A DNA stretch of 64,000 bases from Yoonia sediminilitoris (lineage in GTDB: Bacteria; Pseudomonadota; Alphaproteobacteria; Rhodobacterales; Rhodobacteraceae): positions 1 through 64,000 of the forward strand of contig NZ_QBUD01000003.1 of the NCBI RefSeq assembly GCF_003058085.1, written 5' to 3'. Within the stretch, counting starts at the first letter, position 1, and each line of letters begins with the position of its first letter. The notes under the pieces were generated by a model that was given only the letters and a program-made list of their open reading frames with translations, made no database searches and was not told where the DNA came from. This document shows positions 48,628 through 60,494 of the stretch, piece by piece. The translations under genes were made by a program, and so were the position numbers.

Positions 48628-48907
48628 TTGCCGCCTCCCTCCTTGTTGATCCAGGCTGCCGCAATAAAGCCGCCCAACACGACACCCCCAAGGATTAGGG
48701 CCAACGTCCACGAAAAATTCTGTGGTGCGATCCGGTCAAGCCAAAGCCCCAGAAATGCCCCGCCAACGGTGGGCACGGCAATCGACCAACCGATCATTCC
48801 AAATGTGCCGATGCCACGCAGCGGGCTGGGGCCGGGGTTGTCACGTCGCGATTTCATCCGCGCGGCCTGACGGGCAATATCACGCACGGATTTGTCAGGG
48901 TCCGGTG

Positions 48908-48911
<4 letters not shown>
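48624..48911 (-). CDS. atpQ: N-ATPase accessory protein AtpQ (AtpI/AtpZ-like)
   Basis: A 95-residue protein with a basic N-terminus (KSVRDIARQAARMKSRRD) and two membrane helices (GMIGWSIAVPTVGGAFLGLWLD and LALILGGVVLGGFIAAAW). It is related to the AtpI/gene-1 family found before standard operons, which helps assemble the c-ring or handle divalent cations. Overlaps with atpC (4 bp) and atpR (4 bp) point to tightly coupled translation. Confidence 0.85.
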
Positions 48912-50766
<1,855 letters not shown>

Positions 50767-50836
50767 TCAATGGGATGGCGCGTACCCATGTCTGTGGAAA
50801 TTCACGACAAATTTGACAGAAGCTGCGCCCGCAGAA

Positions 50837-50850
50837 TTGATTTGCGTCAA
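50837..50850. promoter_or_regulatory. FNR/FnrL-like box upstream of atpD
   Basis: TTGATTTGCGTCAA matches the FNR consensus TTGAT-N4-ATCAA at 9 of 10 positions. It lies 87 bp upstream of the leader start at 50750 and 128 bp upstream of the atpD ATG. Confidence 0.6.
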
Positions 50851-50935
50851 TGAAGCAGCAGCTCAGCAACCAATGCGCCTGTCCTCTTCATTCCGGCGGA
50901 GTGACCAGCATGAAACATGGCCGCAGCCCCGCTGA

Positions 50936-50949
50936 TTGAGAAACATCAA
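50936..50949. promoter_or_regulatory. FNR/FnrL-like box upstream of phaC
   Basis: TTGAGAAACATCAA matches TTGAT-N4-ATCAA at 9 of 10 positions. It is centred about 72 bp before the phaC ATG, in the gap shared with the N-ATPase operon. Confidence 0.6.
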
Positions 50950-51014
50950 GCCGCACACGTCGTTTTTGGTCTAACGGTCATCGGAATTGATTCTGCCCAG
51001 AGAGAGCGCTGGAC

Positions 51015-52862
51015 ATGGCACAGGTGACACCCATCCACGCAAAAGCATCCCAGCGGCACAAGACCGTTATTCCTGGCGGTCGCGGTCTGATCAAGGTCGC
51101 AAGCCCCGGTGGTGATGACACAGACATTTCCCATGCCCACACCACGATGGAACAGGCTTTGGACAAGGGGCTAAAGGCCGCTTTGGCCAAATCCACAGCA
51201 GGACTGTCCCCGATTGCGCTGGCTTCGGCCTATTCGGACTGGGCTTTGCATCTTGGCACCGCACCCGGCAAGCAATTGCAGTTGTTGGAAAAGGCGGGGA
51301 AAAAGATTTGGAAATGGGCGAATTACGCAGCGCGTTGCGCAAGCCACCCCGACGGGGCAGACCCCTGCATCACGCCGCTGCCGCAAGATCGCCGTTTCAG
51401 GGGCGAAAGCTGGCAGAAGTGGCCATATAACGTGATGTATCAAGGCTTTCTGCTGAACCAGCAATGGTGGTACAATGCCACGACGGGCGTTGAAGGGGTG
51501 ACAGCCCAACACGAAAACGTGGTGACATTCAGTGCGCGCCAGATGCTCGATGTATTTTCGCCGTCAAATTTCGTGGCAACCAACCCCGAAATTCTGGCAA
51601 AGACCATCAGCCAAGGTGGCTTGAACCTTTTCCGGGGCTGGCAAAATTTTGTCGAGGATATCTCGCGTGCCAACAGCGGCAAGAAGCCGGTCGGACTTGA
51701 CGCATTTGAAGTCGGACGCAATCTGGCCACGACCCCCGGCAAGGTGGTCTATCGCAATCACCTGATCGAATTGATCCAATATGCCCCAAGCACAGAGCAG
51801 GTCCACCCCGAACCGATATTGATCGTGCCTGCATGGATCATGAAATATTACATCCTTGATCTTGGGGACCACAATTCACTGGTGCGATATCTGACGGCAC
51901 AGGGGTTCACCGTTTTCATGATCTCATGGAAAAACCCGGATGCAGATGACCGGGATCTGGGGATGGACGATTACCTGTCACTGGGCGTGAGGGATGCGCT
52001 TGATGCCGTTGATACCATCACCAACGGGCAAAAGGTGCATGCGATGGGCTACTGTCTGGGTGGCACATTGCTGTCAATTGCCGCCGCTGCGATGGCCCGC
52101 GACAAGGATCAGCGGCTCAGGACCCTGACCCTGCTTGCCACGCAGACCGACTTTACCGAAGCGGGCGAACTGATGCTTTTCATCAATGACAGCCAGCTTG
52201 CCTTTCTTGACGATATTATGTGGGACAAAGGGTATCTGGACACCAAACAGATGGCCGGTGCCTTCCAGATATTGCGGTCAAATGATCTGATCTGGTCACG
52301 GATGATCCACGATTATTTGATGGGCGAGCGGTCACAGATGTCAGATCTGATGGCATGGAACGCCGATGCGACACGGATGCCTTACCGGATGCATTCGGAA
52401 TATCTGCGCAGTCTGTTCCTGAAAAACGACTTGGCCGAAGGGCGTTACCGCGTGGGGCTTGGCCCGATTGCGCTGTCAGATATCCGCGCACCAGTGTTTT
52501 TGGTGGGCACTGAACGGGACCATGTGGCCCCGTGGCATTCTGTCTATAAATTCAACCTGTTGTCCGACACGGATGTGACCTTTCTTTTGACAAATGGCGG
52601 GCATAACGCGGGCATTATATCCGAACCCGGGCACCCGCACCGCCACTACCGTGTACGTGAAAAATCAAAGGATGCCCCCTATACAGGCCCGGATCGCTGG
52701 ATGGCAGAAACCCCCGCTGTCGATGGGTCATGGTGGCCGGTCCTTGCCCAATGGCTGTCGCAGCGATCCGGCGCACCAGTAAAACCGCCGCCAATGGGCG
52801 CAAAGGAAAATGGATACCCCCCGCTTTGCGATGCCCCCGGCACCTATGTGCTTCAGGACTAG
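51015..52862 (+). CDS. phaC: Polyhydroxyalkanoate synthase, class I type
   Basis: The 615-residue protein polymerises hydroxyacyl-CoA (probably 3-hydroxybutyryl-CoA) into storage granules. The N-terminal PhaC domain (about 60-290) includes NPEILAKTISQGGLNLFRGWQNF. The alpha/beta hydrolase core carries the catalytic triad C347 (AMGYCLGGTLL, the lipase-like box with cysteine), D502 (GTERDHVAPWHS) and H530 (NGGHNAG). This is a second-type PHA synthase sitting between an N-ATPase and a phasin, and FNR-like boxes lie on either side; it is likely expressed at low oxygen. Confidence 0.93.
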   Translation: MAQVTPIHAKASQRHKTVIPGGRGLIKVASPGGDDTDISHAHTTMEQALDKGLKAALAKSTAGLSPIALASAYSDWALHLGTAPGKQLQLLEKAGKKIWKWANYAARCASHPDGADPCITPLPQDRRFRGESWQKWPYNVMYQGFLLNQQWWYNATTGVEGVTAQHENVVTFSARQMLDVFSPSNFVATNPEILAKTISQGGLNLFRGWQNFVEDISRANSGKKPVGLDAFEVGRNLATTPGKVVYRNHLIELIQYAPSTEQVHPEPILIVPAWIMKYYILDLGDHNSLVRYLTAQGFTVFMISWKNPDADDRDLGMDDYLSLGVRDALDAVDTITNGQKVHAMGYCLGGTLLSIAAAAMARDKDQRLRTLTLLATQTDFTEAGELMLFINDSQLAFLDDIMWDKGYLDTKQMAGAFQILRSNDLIWSRMIHDYLMGERSQMSDLMAWNADATRMPYRMHSEYLRSLFLKNDLAEGRYRVGLGPIALSDIRAPVFLVGTERDHVAPWHSVYKFNLLSDTDVTFLLTNGGHNAGIISEPGHPHRHYRVREKSKDAPYTGPDRWMAETPAVDGSWWPVLAQWLSQRSGAPVKPPPMGAKENGYPPLCDAPGTYVLQD

Positions 52863-52891
52863 CAACTGAGGTGCCCCTGTCCGTGTCGTGA

Positions 52892-52905
52892 TTGATGTGC
52901 ATCAA
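52892..52905. promoter_or_regulatory. Perfect FNR/FnrL box upstream of the phasin gene
   Basis: TTGATGTGCATCAA is an exact match to TTGAT-N4-ATCAA. It lies 63-76 bp upstream of the phasin ATG, about 30 bp after the phaC stop, in the right place for an FNR-dependent promoter. Confidence 0.7.
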
Positions 52906-52967
52906 TGGGCCCCGTCATCTAGCAGGTTAAGGTGACCAGACGCGCGGCGCACAAACGAGGTGACACA

Positions 52968-53306
52968 ATGACCAAAGACACCAAACCCAAAGACGCTATT
53001 TCACCGGTGATGGACTTCATGAACACCATGCAGGAAACCGGGCTCAAGGCGATGCCGGGATTTGAAGTCGCGTGGCTGGAAACCATGAGCAATATGGGCA
53101 GCGAGATGCTGAACTTTGTCGCGGAACGTGTCAAAAGTGATGTGCAGACCCAACACGACTTGCTGCACGCAAAAGACATTTCCGACATCCAGCACATTCA
53201 GGCCCAGTTCATGCAAAGGGCGATGGATGATTACGCAGCCGAAATCGCCAAGATGACTGAATTGGGCAAAGATATGATGCCCGGGAAACCCGACGACTCT
53301 GACTGA
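52968..53306 (+). CDS. phaP: Phasin-family granule-associated protein
   Basis: The 112-residue helical protein (start MTKDTKPKDA after GAGG) has the phasin pattern: MDFMNTMQETGLKAMPGFEVAWLETMSNMGSEMLNFVAERVKSDV followed by DLLHAKDISDIQHIQAQFMQRAMDDY. Phasins coat polyhydroxyalkanoate granules. It directly follows phaC, and a perfect FNR box lies in front of it. The upstream open frame (52932) adds 12 residues without a ribosome binding site. Confidence 0.85.
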   Translation: MTKDTKPKDAISPVMDFMNTMQETGLKAMPGFEVAWLETMSNMGSEMLNFVAERVKSDVQTQHDLLHAKDISDIQHIQAQFMQRAMDDYAAEIAKMTELGKDMMPGKPDDSD

Positions 53307-53435
53307 CCTGCGCTTGTTTGGCCGCTGGCAAGTGCCGCTCTTTTATTTTCTGGCAGCGCCACCGGGACAATTCTGTTCTACGCTGTCATACTTGCAACGA
53401 CACATCTGCAAGTCAAAGGCACGTGTGATCGCAAC

Positions 53436-53960
53436 ATGCACAGTACGGTGAACAGTCTGCTTCCGTCCCTCGAAGCCTTTGGGTTGTGGGGATATTGGGT
53501 CGTTGGCCTGCTGGTTTTTGGCGAAGCGCTGGTTTTAACCAGTGTCTTTGCCCCCGGCACTGCGGTTGTCATTCTTGCCGGGGCGCTGACCGCAAAAGGA
53601 GTCTATGACTTTGGCGACATGGTCTGGTTCGTGGCCATCGGCACCATTCTGGGTTCAGAGGCCAGTTTTCGGATTGGGTCCGGCGCAGAAAATCTTTTCA
53701 GCGCAAGTCGCCGTGTCCTGTCGGCATCAAATCTGGCCCGTGGCCAGCGTTTTCTTGAGCGGTTTGGTGGGGTCACGATTGTTGTGGCGCATTTTCTTGG
53801 GCCACTCAGGCCAATCATGCCGGTCGTCGCTGGCATGTCCGGCATGGACCGGCATCGCTTCTGGCTTTGGAACCTGATCGGCGGATCGACCTATGCCGTG
53901 TCGTTGCTGGGCGTGGGCTATTTCTTTGGCACTGCACTTGGATTTGCCACGTCACCGTAG
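53436..53960 (+). CDS. DedA-family membrane protein
   Basis: The 174-residue membrane protein has four or five hydrophobic segments and the DedA signatures FAPGTAVVILAGAL, ILGSEASFRIG and the FLERFGGVTIVVAHFLGPLRPIMPVVAGMSGM block with the conserved arginine. DedA proteins flip polyprenyl or phospholipid carriers in some bacteria. It is shorter than E. coli DedA (219). The start codon has no strong ribosome binding site. Confidence 0.88.
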   Translation: MHSTVNSLLPSLEAFGLWGYWVVGLLVFGEALVLTSVFAPGTAVVILAGALTAKGVYDFGDMVWFVAIGTILGSEASFRIGSGAENLFSASRRVLSASNLARGQRFLERFGGVTIVVAHFLGPLRPIMPVVAGMSGMDRHRFWLWNLIGGSTYAVSLLGVGYFFGTALGFATSP

Positions 53961-54039
53961 GGCCACCCTTTAGCGATCAAGACAAGCGCAACATATGCCG
54001 CTAGACTGGCTTTTGACGACATTGCAGAAAGCCCTCAGA

Positions 54040-54843
54040 ATGCCTCAAGTTCACTTGAACGGTGCGGATATCCACTACACCGATAGCGGCGGTGATCGGC
54101 CCGCGATCATCTTCTCCCACGGACTGCTGATGAGCGGAGCAATGTTTGACGATCAGGTCGCATATTTCAGTGACCGCTATCGCTGCATCACATTCGATCA
54201 TCGCGGTCAGGGGCACAGCGGGGTTACGAAAGATGGCTATGACATGGAGACGCTTGCGGCAGACGCCGCAGCGCTGATCACCCATCTGAAGGTTGCGCCT
54301 TGTCATTTCGTCGGCCTGAGCATGGGCGGGTTCATCGGCATGCGGCTGGCTGCAAAATACCCCGCATTGATCAGCACATTGACGCTTTTGGGCACCTCGG
54401 CTCTGCCCGAACCCAAAGAAAATATCGCGAAATACCGGCTTTTGAACCTTGTTGGGCGCTGGATTGGCCTTTGGGCCGTCATTGGCAAGGTGATGCCGAT
54501 CATGTTCGGAAAGACTTTTCTGAACGATCCCAAACGAACCACGTTGAAACAGCGGTGGGCGAATGCCATTGTCGGCAATCATCGTATCGGCATCAGTCGG
54601 GCGGTTAAGGGCGTGATTGAACGCGAAGGTTGCGCCGAACTTCTGGACGCTATCCAGATTCCCGTTGGTATCGGTGTCGGTGATGAAGATGTCGCCACAA
54701 AACCCCCAAAGTCGCAAGCTATCCACGCCGCAGTGGCGGGTTCCGAGTTGGTACTGTTGAAAGGTGCAGGCCATTCCGCCTCTGTTGAAGCGCCAACAGA
54801 AGTGAACGCCCTGATTGAACGTACGATCGCGCGTTCAGGGTAG
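54040..54843 (+). CDS. Alpha/beta-fold hydrolase
   Basis: The 267-residue protein, started at MPQVHLNGADIHY (an ATG 15 codons upstream is possible), has the canonical fold: IIFSHGLLMSGAMFDDQ, the nucleophile elbow VGLSMGGFIGM, an acidic residue in GVGDEDVATK and the catalytic histidine in GAGHSASVEAP. It resembles enol-lactone hydrolases and related carboxylic ester hydrolases. The context (DedA upstream, a decayed signalling cluster downstream) says nothing about the substrate. Confidence 0.88.
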   Translation: MPQVHLNGADIHYTDSGGDRPAIIFSHGLLMSGAMFDDQVAYFSDRYRCITFDHRGQGHSGVTKDGYDMETLAADAAALITHLKVAPCHFVGLSMGGFIGMRLAAKYPALISTLTLLGTSALPEPKENIAKYRLLNLVGRWIGLWAVIGKVMPIMFGKTFLNDPKRTTLKQRWANAIVGNHRIGISRAVKGVIEREGCAELLDAIQIPVGIGVGDEDVATKPPKSQAIHAAVAGSELVLLKGAGHSASVEAPTEVNALIERTIARSG

Positions 54844-55197
54844 GGCCATTTTGGTGTGTCGGTACAGGAACGGCTTCCAATTTTGCGGGCGCACCAAATA
54901 ATAACAATTGTAATCTGTCACCACCCACCAACGGGCAGAGGCTTTGCCAACCGCACGTGTCACAAAACCGCGCGCTGGCAAACATTTTAAGATAATAAAC
55001 GGTATTTTAACCAAACAGGCATTTCGCGGGGTTCAACAGGCATTCGGCTCTGTCCCGGGAAGTCTGGATCACTTTAAACCCAATGATTTTCCTAAAAAGC
55101 CGAATTTTGTCGATCTTTTCAAAAACACCGTAACACATCTACTGTGCCGCTGGGTCGCCCGTATCGGCCAACCTGTATTCTAGGAAGGCGGTATATC
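54844..55197. other. Gene-free stretch before the decaying signalling cluster
   Basis: I see no gene in these 354 bp. The composition is somewhat AT-rich. Its right end should hold the promoter of the former response-regulator gene; AGGAAGG lies 11 bp before the ATG at 55198. Confidence 0.5.
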
Positions 55198-56242
55198 ATG
55201 TGTATTTGCATCATTGACGACGAGAGCATTAGCCTGAGCGTCAATCGGGCCGTCTTGCGGCTGACCGAGCATGAAGTCGAAATCTTTCTCAGCGCGCGTG
55301 ACGCGCTGGATCGGTGCCGCGAGGTCACTTTATGACCTTGTCTTGATCGACAACCGGATCAACGAAATGAACGGGATTGACTGCCTGACGCAATTGCGTG
55401 CCATGCCCGAGTACCAAAGCGTACCGATCATCATCCTGACAGCCGATGATGATTGCGATTTGCGATTAAATGCGGTGAAAACAGGCACGACCGATTTCCT
55501 CAACAAATCATTTGACCCCGGGGAATTGCGGGTGCGCGCCACAAATCTGCTGTCATTGCGCGAAGCGCAGCTCGCTTTGATGGACCGCGCCCGATTTCTG
55601 GATCACTAAGTCAAGCAAGCTACCCGCAAATTGGTGGTTCGCGAAGAACAGCTCATCTGGAGACTGTCACGCGCAATAGAAACGCGCGACCGTGCAACTG
55701 GCGAACATATCTCGCGCTTGGCGGCAATTGAAAAAATTATCGCGCAACAACCCGGGCTTGATAAGAATTATTGCCACACTCCATATCTGGCCAAGCCACT
55801 TCATGATGCCGGTAAAATCGGGGGCAGCGATGCGGTTCTGAACAAGCCCGGCAAACTGACGCGGGAAGAACGCAAGGAAATCGAACGTCACACCGAAATC
55901 GCCGCAAATATCCTGCAGGGTGACGAAAACGACTTGATACGCATGGCTCACGAAATTGCCCTTTCTCACCACGAGAAATGGGATGGCACCGGTCACGGGC
56001 GTGGTCTGGCGGGCCAAGACATCCCGCTGTCCGGACGCATCGCTGCGGTTCCCGATGTGTTTGACGTGCCCTGCTCCGACCGCGCCCACAAGGACGCATG
56101 GCCCTTTGATGACGCTGTGGAAGAAGTGCTGCAACATTCCGGAACACACTTTGACCCTAAATGCGTCAGCGCTTTCAAGGCCGGTAACGCAGAGATCAGA
56201 AAATTATACACCGCCCAACCCGCCGCCCTGCAAGAGGCCTAG
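55198..56242 (+). pseudogene. Broken receiver/HD-GYP response regulator (RpfG-like)
   Basis: The remnant begins MCICIIDDESISLSVNRAVL with an intact ribosome binding site. A frameshift near 55325 moves it from frame 1 to frame 2, where VLIDNRINEMNGIDCLTQL and DFLNKSFDPGELRVRATNLLSLR complete the receiver. TAA at 55607-55609 then interrupts the link LDH(stop)VKQATRKLVVREEQ. The HD-GYP domain follows: HDAGKIG is kept, but GYP reads as GHG in DGTGHGRGLAGQD and DVFDVPCSD replaces the usual DVFDAL. The combination of frameshift, stop and changed motif marks a true pseudogene of a c-di-GMP phosphodiesterase. Confidence 0.85.
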
Positions 56243-56263
56243 ATCGTTCAGAGAGACCAGACC

Positions 56264-56761
56264 ATGAGAATGTTCGCCATTATCGCCCTGTTCCTACCCT
56301 CGCCCACGCAAATCAGCTGCTTGAACAACAGGGGCCCGTGATCCTGACCGTATCGGGCAATATCGCCCATACGAATGGCGACGGCGTGCGGCGTGGCCAG
56401 CTTTGACTGCGCCATGCTGGAAGCACTCGATCAGCGGACCACGACAGCCAGCACGCCATGGTTCGGGGGTGCACATGACTTCAGTGAGTCGCTCGGTACG
56501 GCGCTTCTGGATGCGGTTGGTGCAAGCGGTGAAAACTTGCGCGTTGTCGCTCTGAATGACTATGCAGCCGAAGTGCCCGTTCAAGGTTTGCACGACTATC
56601 TGGTTGTCTTTGCCACCCATCTGGACGGGCAGCAAATGTCAGTCCGCGAAAAAGGACCATTGTTCCTGATCTATCCCTTCGACGAAAACGCTGAGCTATT
56701 CAACGAAGTCTATTTCAGGCGCTCTGTCTGGCAAATCGCGCGGATTGAAGTAAACGATTGA
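56264..56761 (+). pseudogene. Broken secreted protein gene of the signalling cluster
   Basis: The frame starts MRMFAIIALFLP (signal peptide) and then shifts twice: ANQLLEQQGPVILTVSGNIAHTNGDG is in frame 1, and VASFDCAMLEALDQRTTT to the end (VYFRRSVWQIARIEVND) is again in frame 2. The conserved part, including VREKGPLFLIYPFDENAELFNEVYF, resembles small secreted oxidoreductase-like proteins (molybdopterin-binding fold) that precede such kinases in Rhodobacteraceae, as far as I recall. With two frameshifts it is not expected to make a product. Confidence 0.75.
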
Positions 56762-56857
56762 TGTGTCGGAGGCACATTCAGAAATAGTACCACCTCGGAG
56801 GATTGGGTGGGGCAACGCCGGTCCTCATTGTGTTGGGCGTCGTGATGATCGCGACCA

Positions 56858-58477
56858 ATGAACAGCGCGGGAAATATCGAACGGGGGGAACGCGCGCGGA
56901 TTCCCGATGATTATGAGCGTTTGGCGACAGTCGTCGCCGCGACCGCCATGCTGTTTGTCGCCACAATCGGCCTGCAATTCACACAAATGAAGACATTCCA
57001 ACAGGCACAATGGCAACTCAAGGATTTATCCGACCGCAATTGCGAAAGCGCGAAACTGGCGCAGGCGGCCAGTGATGCAAAATCCTGTTCCTCGCCACGA
57101 TGAGCCACGAAATCCGCACGCCGCTAAACGGGATTATCGATGCCGCTGACCTGTTGATCGGCACCGACCTGCAACCGGATCAGACCCGCAGCGCGCTGAC
57201 CATTCGCCGGTCGGGCCATATCCTGTTGGATATGATCAGCGATATTTTGGATTATTCCAATTTGGCCACGAACGGCATCACATGTCAGAATGCGCCCGTT
57301 TCGCTCGTTGAATGAGCGGACCTGCTGTCTGATGTGTTCCGTCAACTGCCAACTGGATTTCGAAATCGATATGCCGCCTGTTATTGTTTCAAGCGACGAT
57401 ATGCGGCTGCGTCAGGTCCTTTTGAACCTGATTGGCAATGCAATCAAATTCACCCCTGTGGGCAAGATCAAAGTCCGGGCGCACGTCAGCGAAGGGTCGG
57501 TTTTGCGGATCGAAGTCGAGGATAACGGCATTAGTATCGCGAAAGAGGATCACCCGAAACTGTTCCAGAACCTCAGCCAGATTGCTGGCAAGGGCGCTCA
57601 TAAAATTGGAAGCACCGGGCTGGGGCTTGTGATTTCAAAGCGGATCATCACCGGCATGGGCGGTGAGATTGGCGTTGAGAGTGACGTGGGAAAAGGCAGC
57701 ATATTCTGGTTCGAACTGCCTGTTAAAGTCTCGGGTGACGCGCCGCCAAGCACCGATTCCGCCGCAGCCTATGCACCTGACAGTGCGGGGCACTATGATG
57801 CCCGCATTCTTTTGGCAGAGGACAACGCGATCAACAGCGAAGTGGCAAAGGCCCTCCTTGAAAGCTTTGGAGCGACGGTCACAGTGGTGGAAAACGGGCA
57901 ACTGGTCATCGGGCGTCTGCGCGAACAAAGCTTTGACTTCGTGATCATGAATCAACAAATGCCGGTTATGGACGGGATCGCGGCCACGCAGGAGTTGCGC
58001 GCGATGGGATGCGCCGCGCCGATGGTAAGCTTGACTGCAAACGCGTTTGCCGAAGACCGCCAGCGCTGCCTTGACGCAGGCATGGATGATTTCGTCGCGA
58101 AACCCGTAACACGCGAAAAAATTGCAGCGATCCTCGCCCAATTCGCGACGCCAGCAAAAGAGCCTGACCTGCTCGACCTGAACCAGTTGGAACAGGTTAT
58201 CGATGATTTTGGACTTCCGCTGTTCGAAGAATTACTCGCGCAATTGGCGCGGGACGGACAGTCACTTTTGCAATTGGCGACTGACAACGCGGACTGACAA
58301 GACGCCGATATCTTTGACCCTCCGCTTCATGCGCTGAAAGGGGCTGCATCTACCCTTGGACTGAAACGCGCAGGGGGACAGGCGCAGGCATTGCGCCACG
58401 GCCGGTCACCAATACTTCAAGCGCTTGATTCGTTGGTCAATCTGTTGGGCAAAAGCATTGACGCAGCCAGCGGTTAG
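56858..58477 (+). pseudogene. Broken hybrid histidine kinase
   Basis: The remnant covers a membrane segment (AATAMLFVATIGLQF), a frameshift before [19 protein letters not shown] (the phosphorylated histidine is kept), an in-frame TGA at 57313-57315, and another frameshift near 57350 before the ATPase core (LIGNAIKFTP, GLGLVISKRI). It then has a receiver with VIMNQQMPVMDG where the phospho-acceptor aspartate should replace N, a further TGA at 58297, and an HPt-like tail with LHALKGAASTLGL. Multiple stops plus loss of the receiver aspartate show decay rather than sequencing error. Confidence 0.85.
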
Positions 58478-58504
58478 GGCCGCTTTCGCATTGGCCGCGA
58501 GGGC

Positions 58505-58545
58505 CAAAAAAAGCCCCCCGCACAACGATGCGGGGGGCTTTTGCT
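58505..58545. terminator. Bidirectional terminator between the kinase remnant and rpsA
   Basis: Arms AAGCCCCCCGCA and TGCGGGGGGCTT form a perfect 12-bp stem with a 6-nt loop. It has an A-run on the left and a T-run on the right, so it can end transcripts from both sides, and in particular rpsA on the minus strand. Confidence 0.9.
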
Positions 58546-58564
58546 GCCTTTTGGCAGTGATTGA

Positions 58565-60238
58565 TTATTCGTCGCCCTTCAGCGCCGCACCAAGGATATC
58601 ACCCAAGGATGCGCCGGAGTCAGACGAGCCGTACTGCTCAACCGCTTCTTTTTCTTCTGCGATTTCACGTGCTTTGATCGACAGGCCCAACTTGCGGGTC
58701 TTGCTGTCGATGTTGGTCACGCGGACGTCAACCTTGTCACCAACGCCGAAACGCTCTGGGCGCTGCTCGGCACGGTCACGGGACAGGTCGGACCGACGGA
58801 TGAAGCTCTTTGCACCTTCATAGTCGACTTCGATGCCACCGTCTTCGATCTTGGTCACTTCAACAGTGATGATCGAACCACGCTTCACGCCGCCAACAGC
58901 TTCTGCAAATGGGTCACCGTCAAGTGCCTTGATCGAAAGCGAGATACGCTCTTTTTCGACGTCAACTTCAGCAACTTTCGCACGGACCATGTCGCCCTTG
59001 CGGAAATCACCGATGACGTCTTCGCCGCGGCCTTCCCATGTCAGGTCGGACAGGTGAACCATACCGTCGATATCGCCTTCAAGACCGATGAACAGACCGA
59101 ACTCAGTGATGTTCTTGACTTCACCCTCAACTTCAGTGCCCTCGGGGAACTGCTCTGCAAAGACTTCCCATGGGTTGCGCTGGGTCTGCTTGAGCCCAAG
59201 GGAAACGCGGCGCTTGGCGCTGTCGATTTCCAGAACCATGACTTCGACTTCTTGCGAAGTCGAAACGATCTTGCCGGGGTGAACGTTCTTTTTGGTCCAG
59301 GACATTTCGGAGACGTGGACCAGACCTTCGACACCGGCTTCCAGCTCAACAAATGCGCCGTAGTCTGTGATGTTGGTCACGCGGCCCTGATGCACAGTGC
59401 CGATACCAAAGCGGGATTCAACTGCATCCCATGGGTCTTCCTGCAACTGCTTCATGCCAAGGCTGATGCGGTGTGTTTCCTTGTTGATCTTGATGACCTG
59501 CACCTTGATCGTTTCACCGATCGCGAGGATCTCGGATGGGTGGTTGACCCGGCGCCATGCCATGTCGGTGACGTGCAGCAGACCGTCAACACCGCCCAGA
59601 TCAACGAACGCACCATATTCGGTGATGTTCTTGACCACACCGTCAACTTCCTGTCCTTCGGTCAGGTTACCGATGACTTCGGCGCGCTGTTCGGCACGTG
59701 ATTCTTCAAGGATCGCACGACGGGACACAACGATGTTGCCACGGCGACGGTCCATTTTCAGGATCTGGAATGGCTGCTTGAGGCCCATGAGCGGGCCAGC
59801 GTCACGCACAGGGCGCACATCAACCTGTGAGCCCGGCAGGAACGCAACCGCGCCGCCAAGGTCCACGGTAAAGCCGCCTTTTACGCGGCCAAAGATCGCG
59901 CCATCGACACGCTCTTCGTCAGCATATGCTTTTTCCAGACGATCCCATGCTTCTTCACGGCGCGCCATCTCGCGAGAGATAACAGCTTCACCGCGGGCGT
60001 TTTCAACCTGACGCAGGAACACTTCAACAGTGTCGCCAACGGCCAGTTCAGCCTCTTCACCGGGATTTGCGAATTCTTTGATATCAACGCGGCCTTCCAT
60101 CTTGTAGCCGACGTCAATGATGGCTTGGCCTGCTTCAATAGCGATGACTTTGCCTTTGACAACAGACCCTTCGGCCGGTGTGTCAATTTCGAAGCTTTCG
60201 TTCAAGAGTGCTTCAAACTCTTCCATAGTGTTAGCCAT
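58565..60238 (-). CDS. rpsA: 30S ribosomal protein S1
   Basis: The 557-residue protein has six S1 repeats (for example GSVVKGKVIAIEAGQAIIDVG, GAIFGRVKGGFTVDLGGAVAFLPGS and GVVKNITEYGAFVDLGGVDGLLH) and binds mRNA on the 30S subunit. The start MANTMEEFEAL matches the family; the open frame continues 114 bp upstream. A sigma-70-like promoter lies about 200 bp upstream, leaving a long leader that could serve autoregulation, as known for rpsA in other bacteria. Confidence 0.97.
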   Translation of the reverse strand: MANTMEEFEALLNESFEIDTPAEGSVVKGKVIAIEAGQAIIDVGYKMEGRVDIKEFANPGEEAELAVGDTVEVFLRQVENARGEAVISREMARREEAWDRLEKAYADEERVDGAIFGRVKGGFTVDLGGAVAFLPGSQVDVRPVRDAGPLMGLKQPFQILKMDRRRGNIVVSRRAILEESRAEQRAEVIGNLTEGQEVDGVVKNITEYGAFVDLGGVDGLLHVTDMAWRRVNHPSEILAIGETIKVQVIKINKETHRISLGMKQLQEDPWDAVESRFGIGTVHQGRVTNITDYGAFVELEAGVEGLVHVSEMSWTKKNVHPGKIVSTSQEVEVMVLEIDSAKRRVSLGLKQTQRNPWEVFAEQFPEGTEVEGEVKNITEFGLFIGLEGDIDGMVHLSDLTWEGRGEDVIGDFRKGDMVRAKVAEVDVEKERISLSIKALDGDPFAEAVGGVKRGSIITVEVTKIEDGGIEVDYEGAKSFIRRSDLSRDRAEQRPERFGVGDKVDVRVTNIDSKTRKLGLSIKAREIAEEKEAVEQYGSSDSGASLGDILGAALKGDE

Positions 60239-60436
60239 GTGGCAGTTTTTTCCTAATCTAGCTTTTATACGGGCCGCGCGGTTGTCTCCGCCGGTCTTTA
60301 GGTGATTACCCACCGCAGGTGGGACGGGTTTCAGTTGGTCTAGCATCGTCACGGAACATAAAACGACAGGGCCGGCTTAGTTACCGACCCCGCTCAAATC
60401 TCAAGTCCGCGCCTGTCTCGACGCTTCGACAGCGGT

Positions 60437-60465
60437 GATATAGGACGGTTTGGCTATGTTTGCAA
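60437..60465 (-). promoter_or_regulatory. Probable rpsA promoter
   Basis: On the minus strand TTGCAA (-35) and TATATC (-10) are separated by 17 bp. The predicted start site gives an rpsA leader of about 190 nt. Confidence 0.45.
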
Positions 60466-60494
60466 GGGACTTTGCGCCAAACTTGCCCGGCACA

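Noticed and set aside
55198..58477. Sequencing errors as the sole cause of the broken frames
   Set aside because: In-frame nonsense codons and substitutions of conserved active-site residues accompany the frameshifts, which errors alone would not explain.
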